Positions 59,000 through 64,000 of a stretch of 64,000 bases of DNA are shown here, in pieces (positions within the stretch are counted from its first letter, which is position 1; the number at the start of each line of letters is the position of its first letter). The notes under the pieces are model-generated. The model worked only from the letters and a program-made list of their open reading frames with translations, had not been told where the DNA came from and did no database searches. Position numbers and translations under genes: made by a program. This stretch comes from Niebla homalea (Eukaryota > Ascomycota > Lecanoromycetes > Lecanorales > Ramalinaceae): contig JAHGAU010000001.1 of the NCBI GenBank assembly GCA_019925105.1, positions 2,232,001 to 2,296,000 of the forward strand, given 5' to 3'.

Positions 59000-60367
59000 A
59001 TGACTTCTTATCTTCCACTCACTCCCATCATGGCTCATCCCGAGACCATCTCGACGCCATCCGGCGATAACGTCTCCATCAATGTAGTCGTGGAGCCTCC
59101 CAAGAAGACTCACAGGCTCTCATTCACCAAAGACCAGCCAACGCCTCCACTTACACCACCAAATGAGGAAGCCAATCACGACCAAAAGGTTCTGCCTCCT
59201 TCCGGAACCCGGCTCAATGAAGGTACAAATGAAGAGGTCACGCTCGCTGTTACAGATGGATACCAAGACTCCGTAGCGACGGGTCCTACAGTCAAAATGC
59301 CTCAACTGGCTCCAATTTGTGCGGCTAGCACCTCGCTATCACCGGCCACCAGAATGAAGCATCGTCTTCAAAAGGAGAAGGGGCTGATGGTATGTCCTGG
59401 TGTATATGATGGCCTGTCTGCACGCATTGCTATGGCTGTGGGGTTTGAGACCTTGTACATGGTGAGTATCCGGAGACCTCGCTGCATCGAAGTTTGCTCA
59501 CAAGGCGTCAGACTGGTGCCGGTTCAACGGCCTCAATGTTGGGCATGGCAGATCTGGGAATAGCTTCTCGCAATGACATGGTGCAAAATGCGGACATGAT
59601 TGCCAACTTGAACCCGCACAAACACGAACTGATCGCAGACATGGACACTGGCTATGGAGGTGAGTGATATAGGATCCTTTAATCTGCTCCTGTCCGCCAG
59701 AGCGCATCTGGAATGTCTCGGCTAATTGACATTCTCATATATAGGCCCAATCACCATTACGCAAACCGTCAACCAGTACATTCGTGCCAATGTGGCTGCC
59801 TTTCACATCGAGGACCAAGTCCTGACCAAGCGCTGCGGCCATCTGTCCGGGAAGAAAGTCGTCAGCATGGAAGTCTATCTCTCACGCATTCGGGCAGCTC
59901 GTGCAGCAATCGACCTAGCCCAGGCAGACATCCAGCTTATCGCCCGCACGGACGCCAACCAGCAGCTAGGTTACGATGAGTGCATCGCTCGTCTCCGAGC
60001 AGCACGCGAGCTTGGTGCAGACGTCGGCTTGCTAGAGGGTTTTAAGTCCAAGGAACAGGCCGCTCAGGCGGTCAAGGACCTTGACGGCTGGCCACTGCTC
60101 CTCAATATTGTTGAGAATGGCCATAGCCCGCTCATTACAGTGGATGAAGCCAGGGATATGGGCTTCCGCATCATGATTTTCTCCTTTGCCGGGCTTACAC
60201 CTGCCTACATCGGCATGAAGGCCGCATTCGAGCGTCTCTTGACTGAAGGCATCACAGGAAACCAGGGCTGTGGTATTGGACCCAAAGCTCTTTTCGACGT
60301 CTGCGGATTGCGTGAAGCCGTGGAGGTTGACGAAAATGCTGGTGGAGAAGACTACAAGGGCTTGTGA
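59000..60367 (+). CDS. Isocitrate lyase/PEP mutase superfamily enzyme
   Basis: Three exons, 59000-59461, 59512-59659 and 59745-60367 (introns 50 and 85 nt), give 410 residues with matching phases. The first 115 residues are a Pro/Thr-rich extension of unknown purpose; a start at the second Met (59030) would shorten it slightly. The TIM-barrel part has CPGVYDGLSARIAMAVGFETLYM, then TGAGSTASMLGMADLG, the metal-binding DMDTGYG (about 197-203), VAAFHIEDQ, KRCGH (about 232-236; the family's catalytic loop with Cys) and RTDANQQLGYDECIARL. These features place it with PEP mutase, 2-methylisocitrate lyase-like and oxaloacetate hydrolase-like proteins, not glyoxylate-cycle isocitrate lyase, which is longer. 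C-C bond cleavage of a 2-oxo or hydroxy acid is likely; the exact substrate is not readable from sequence. Confidence 0.88.
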
Positions 60368-63300
60368 TTGGCCCGGCACGAATTTCGACGCTTTTGGTTT
60401 CATTTCTTTGCCATTTTAATTAAGGTTGTCGATTGGAGAACTAGAAGTTAGTTTGATGAATGAAGCGTGGTCGAACAATAGGGTCAGCTTCTTCACTTAA
60501 TGGAGATCAATCAATGTACGATACTTTTCGGTATAGCCTGATGCATTGCAGTCTGGCTGCTATGTCACGTGCAATCTTCCTCTGTTTTCTGCTACATTTT
60601 TCCAACGGCCGTACAGGCTTGTCACTTGTGTTCCAGCACACCATCATTCTCCATATCTTTTAGCTTAAAAAATGGGGCTGAGTGCATGCATAGCTCCCAA
60701 GACCGAAAATGGTAATTGATGTCAAGCACTGACCACTAGCCACTCACACTGGGTGGCAATCTTGGCACGAGATCGTCAGGCGGCTTGCATTGTATAATAC
60801 ACGATATGCATAGGCGTTGTGTCTCGATGCAGAAGTCAGTCTCACCCTAAGCATTCGGCATTTCCCTATCGTCATGACAGCTGTTTGGAGGACATCTCGA
60901 CATCCGCAATGTGAGCAGATGCATTCGATATGTCAGCTGTCCCGTCCGGAGCATTCGAGACCCATGATCATGTTGCTTGAGACTTTGTTTCCTGCAGTGT
61001 GCGGTCTAGATAGACTTGGCATTTTGAGCTTCAGGCATGGCATGGTACTCACGTCTGGTACCACAGGGTACCAGTCCTGGATCCACTTTCCATGTAGATG
61101 GGACGCCTCGAGTTACCCTGCAAGCAAAGCAGGTTCGATGGAGCAGCAGCAAGAGAAAGTGCGACCCAAGACCTTGGCCCCAATTTGCTGGGCTCATGAT
61201 CGGTTAGCAATGGGTGATTCCGTTGAGTGAAAGGCTCAATCGAATTATTAAGCCCCCTAACAATTAATTTGTCATTCCAGGCATGGCTTAGATCAACAAT
61301 ATACGACTCAAGCGGTGAATGATGGTCCTGACAGTCCTCAAAGGTACCCAATTGTGCCACCATAGCATGTACCTTTGGTATAATGACTTGCCTTGTGAAC
61401 AACAACAATCTTCGATTCACCGATGTACGCATCCATTCAAGTGTTGGCGATTTCGATTGTTGGCCCGTCACTCAAATCATTACGACGGAGACTCTCAAAG
61501 CTCAGACTGGACCAATTACAGGCTAGAGTTATTGATTCTAGAGGGTCAGAGCTAAATAGCTGGGTGATGGGTGCCAGCGCTGGGTCGATCATCTGCTCAT
61601 TATATCGACTGGAGGCATTCACTTTAAAATGAGTCAATATGACCGAGAGTACTGCCTCGCAATGACCATGCGTGTGGGGCGATCCTCCATACTGGTAGAG
61701 ACTATGAAGATGACTAAATCGGTGTGAGCAGGACGTCGTGTCATCCTTGAGATATTGGATTTTGATGGCTGGGGGAAAACGGCTGCCTATTCCTCAAGGT
61801 GGAATGGAGACTTTGCCGCTCCAGTGGTCCTGACCTTTCCTATCCCGAGCCAAGGCTTAGCCTTGGCTGTCACCTGATATCCATGCTCCACGACTAGGTC
61901 CAGAAGGTCCATTCACGGCAAGCCTGGATCTCAATCTTTTCTCCAGTCTGGAACAGACAAGGATGGTCCAACACCATCTATCTGGTCAGTGGCTTACCAT
62001 CCTGCTCATTTTTGAGCAACGCATTCCCTCCAGAACATCCACAGTAAGGAGGTGTGAAATAATCTTGAGAATCCTGAAATGGCTATGACAATATCATAAA
62101 GCCCTTGAACAAATACCCCACTCGTACACACCATATGCCGCCCTACCTGCCTATCCCCGACCTTCACAGTCCTTCCGGATTCCTACACATCACTGAGGTT
62201 TCTGAGTGGGAGACTTGGCTATAAAGAGTACCACAGTATCTGATCATGACCGTGCAGTCAATAAATATAGTCACAACTGTCGAAGTCGCCGTGGTCTCCA
62301 AGAGCAGTCCCAGCCTGTAACAGCACGGACAACATTGCTATTCAAGACTTCAAAAGCTCGAAAGTCAACGACTGAGGCTACCTGACCGTGACATGGAGAT
62401 AGATTGAATGGGCGCTTGCAACTCAGGCTGCATGCTTCTTTCTCCATCTCCTTTAGCCATTTTCACAAGAACAACAAGCCAGCGAAAGTAGGTTTGTAAC
62501 AATGTCACGATGGTGAAAATGCAACAGTGAAGATGTTCAATGTCCATGTACAAATTTTTGTCCAGGACCGAAGCCGTATGTGAGTTAGAATTAGAGATGG
62601 TGAAGCAGGTAGTGCGGATGAAATGCAGCTCTAGAGCTCACCTACCAACCGGACAGTACAGATAATACAATGTCGGGCTCCTAAGTACGCATGATAGTGC
62701 TCCTAGAGGCTCACCCAGAGCTTCGTTTTCAACGTTCCTTACTAGTGAGTCCAGCCTTATTGAATGGGGTCTATAGATTTGAAAATAGCATGCTGTGGTA
62801 GGGTTCTTCAAACCGCAAAGCTTAGCACAAAATGCGTATTATCTGTACTGCCCAGTTTGGGGGTTTGTCCGGTTGGTAGGTGAGCTCTTCTACGCTGGTC
62901 GTTGCAGTCATCGCAAAGCTTGTACAATTTTTTCGGTCGGGCAGAGAAATGTACGCTTCCATCAGATGGCGAATCCGTGTTACCCACGCCCTTGGTACTC
63001 GCAGCAATGTCCGTAGTAGAAAGGATATGGTCACGAGAGGAAAGGGGAGGCTTCACAACACTAAAGATGCTTCTCCGTCTGTCCTGTGTCAGCCACCTCT
63101 GACGTGTTCGGCCACAGAAAGAACGAATTAGTCTGGTAAACTGGGACGGGAAAAAGCAGGCTGGCCAGCCTTAGCGACATAAAGATCTACCGGATCCTAT
63201 CTAGTGGACAAGTGATCGACTATCAAGAAAGAACGACCGTCGCAATTCCGGTGAACATTCAAGGAGTCACAATCCGACTCCATTCCAATGCGATCCCCGC

Positions 63301-63826
63301 CGTGAAACCGATTGATCCCGGACTTTGATTTCACTTTTTACCTTATTCAAGCTTTCCCTCATTCCCATGGCTCGGTCGGTCACTGTTAGGTTGATAGCGG
63401 GGCAAGCCGTTTATGATTAGGTAGGTAGATCGGAAATGCTTGGCCTGGGATTCATCACCCCTGCGCCGCTGCTCCGCTCAGGGCCGACCACTAACTACGC
63501 GCAACCGCTACCAGGTCAAACCCTGTGAAGAGCCCCCACAATCCCTACCGACTGTACGTCGTCACCTCTTTTACGGGAAACCAACGACCAATGACTTCCC
63601 AGCCACAAGGCACATGACCTCACTTCGCTTCGTTTACAACAACTGCACTCGGGTTGGGCAAATTCCATTATCCTCGTAAGGCCACTGACAATATTTGCCT
63701 GACTTTTCGCCTGGCTTTGCACCACCTTGTACGTATACTGTATTTCTGTCATCCACCTTACAACCCAAATTTGTGACGGCTCTTCCCACACTCACCCATG
63801 CGAAATCCCATCACATCTTCTTCATC
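60368..63826. other. Gene-poor region
   Basis: About 3.5 kb, the longest gap in the window. Frames up to 140 codons occur on both strands but are mutually overlapping, stop-rich on joining and lack domains. I looked for transposase/integrase motifs, terminal repeats and tRNA-like folds by eye and found none. Base composition is near that of other gaps, so there is no strong repeat-induced point mutation signature. Confidence 0.45.
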
Positions 63827-64000
63827 ATGTCTGCTGAACAGATGGCCAATCTTGGCCTGAAGGGTGAGACACATTCCTAATCCTATTGACGTCAGACAGA
63901 CCTTACTTGCTCCGTCGAATCCCTCCTTGAGCATGGCGGAGTTTGCTGAACTAGCTTTGGAAGGTGTGCCTGTCATCTCGGAGAATTACGAAAAAGTCTA
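63827..64000 (+). CDS. Start of an unrecognised gene cut by the window edge
   Basis: An ATG at 63827 begins MSAEQMANLGLK and runs into a gtgaga donor-like site at 63864. A later open stretch from 63900 continues to the edge and reads SMAEFAELALEGVPVISENYEKV, which looks coding. With the first exon ending at 63863 the phases do not match any AG between them, so either one base differs (a run of three G at the junction), the second stretch starts its own protein at the ATG at 63933, or the true acceptor lies beyond the window. Family unknown. Confidence 0.4.

Noticed and set aside
59000..60367. Glyoxylate-cycle isocitrate lyase
   Set aside because: The protein is too short and lacks the long insert of that enzyme; motifs fit the wider PEP mutase-like group.

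Overview
The window is nuclear DNA of a filamentous ascomycete (Pezizomycotina). The evidence is a paired class V and class VII chitin synthase with myosin-like motor domains, a group III G-alpha, HOG1, fungal END3 and KRE6/SKN1 proteins, short introns (mostly 46-90 nt, GT...AG, CTRAC-like branch sites) and few repeats. Dothideomycetes or a related class is plausible, but I cannot fix the order from this sequence. I rebuilt gene models by joining reading frames at GT/AG sites that kept the frame and restored family conservation.

Layout: 0.4-2.9 kb, an orphan signal-peptide membrane protein (-) divergent from LSM4 (+). 3.9-6.3 kb, cullin-1 (+). 7.5-9.8 kb, KRE6/SKN1 (+). 10.3-11.6 kb, END3 (+), carrying an apparent 1-nt frameshift. 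11.8-23.9 kb, two head-to-head chitin synthases sharing a 945-bp promoter. 24.5-25.6 kb, a fungal zinc-ribbon protein (+). 25.8-28.3 kb, AVL9 (-, 11 exons). 29.5-30.9 kb, group III G-alpha (-). 33.0-34.4 kb, HOG1 MAP kinase (+). 34.6-36.7 kb, an OTT_1508-like deaminase (-). 37.7-40.8 kb, glycogen phosphorylase (+). 41.2-43.2 kb, a ThDP-dependent enzyme (-). 44.1-47.6 kb, a multi-KH RNA-binding protein (-). 48.7-51.4 kb, a CCCH zinc-finger protein (-). 52.0-53.8 kb, an MFS exporter (+). 54.0-54.8 kb, a HAD nucleotidase-like protein (-). 56.1-57.0 kb, a DUF1275 membrane protein (-). 59.0-60.4 kb, a PEP mutase/isocitrate lyase-family enzyme (+). A gene-poor 3.5 kb follows, then a gene cut by the right edge.

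Functionally, 7.5-34.4 kb holds an unusual density of genes for wall building and polarised growth: beta-1,6-glucan (KRE6), actin/endocytosis (END3), chitin (two synthases), late secretion (AVL9), cAMP-linked G-protein signalling and osmostress MAP kinase. The right half is mixed metabolism, transport and RNA binding.

The most unusual signal is not a gene. At least five GC-rich islands (about 10.5-11.6, 24.6-25.6, 40.4-40.85, 41.2-41.9 and 54.2-54.75 kb) switch abruptly from C-rich to G-rich along the + strand, whichever way the gene in them runs. Centres are roughly 14 kb apart. Such reverse-complement-symmetric skew switches suggest a strand-asymmetric process centred on each point, such as replication initiation or recombination. 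The END3 frameshift lies almost on one switch point. Other points of note are a start-codon-only exon (LSM4), a start codon split by an intron (ThDP enzyme), 10-nt and 13-nt microexons, and reading-frame breaks explained by single-base differences in or next to G or C runs.
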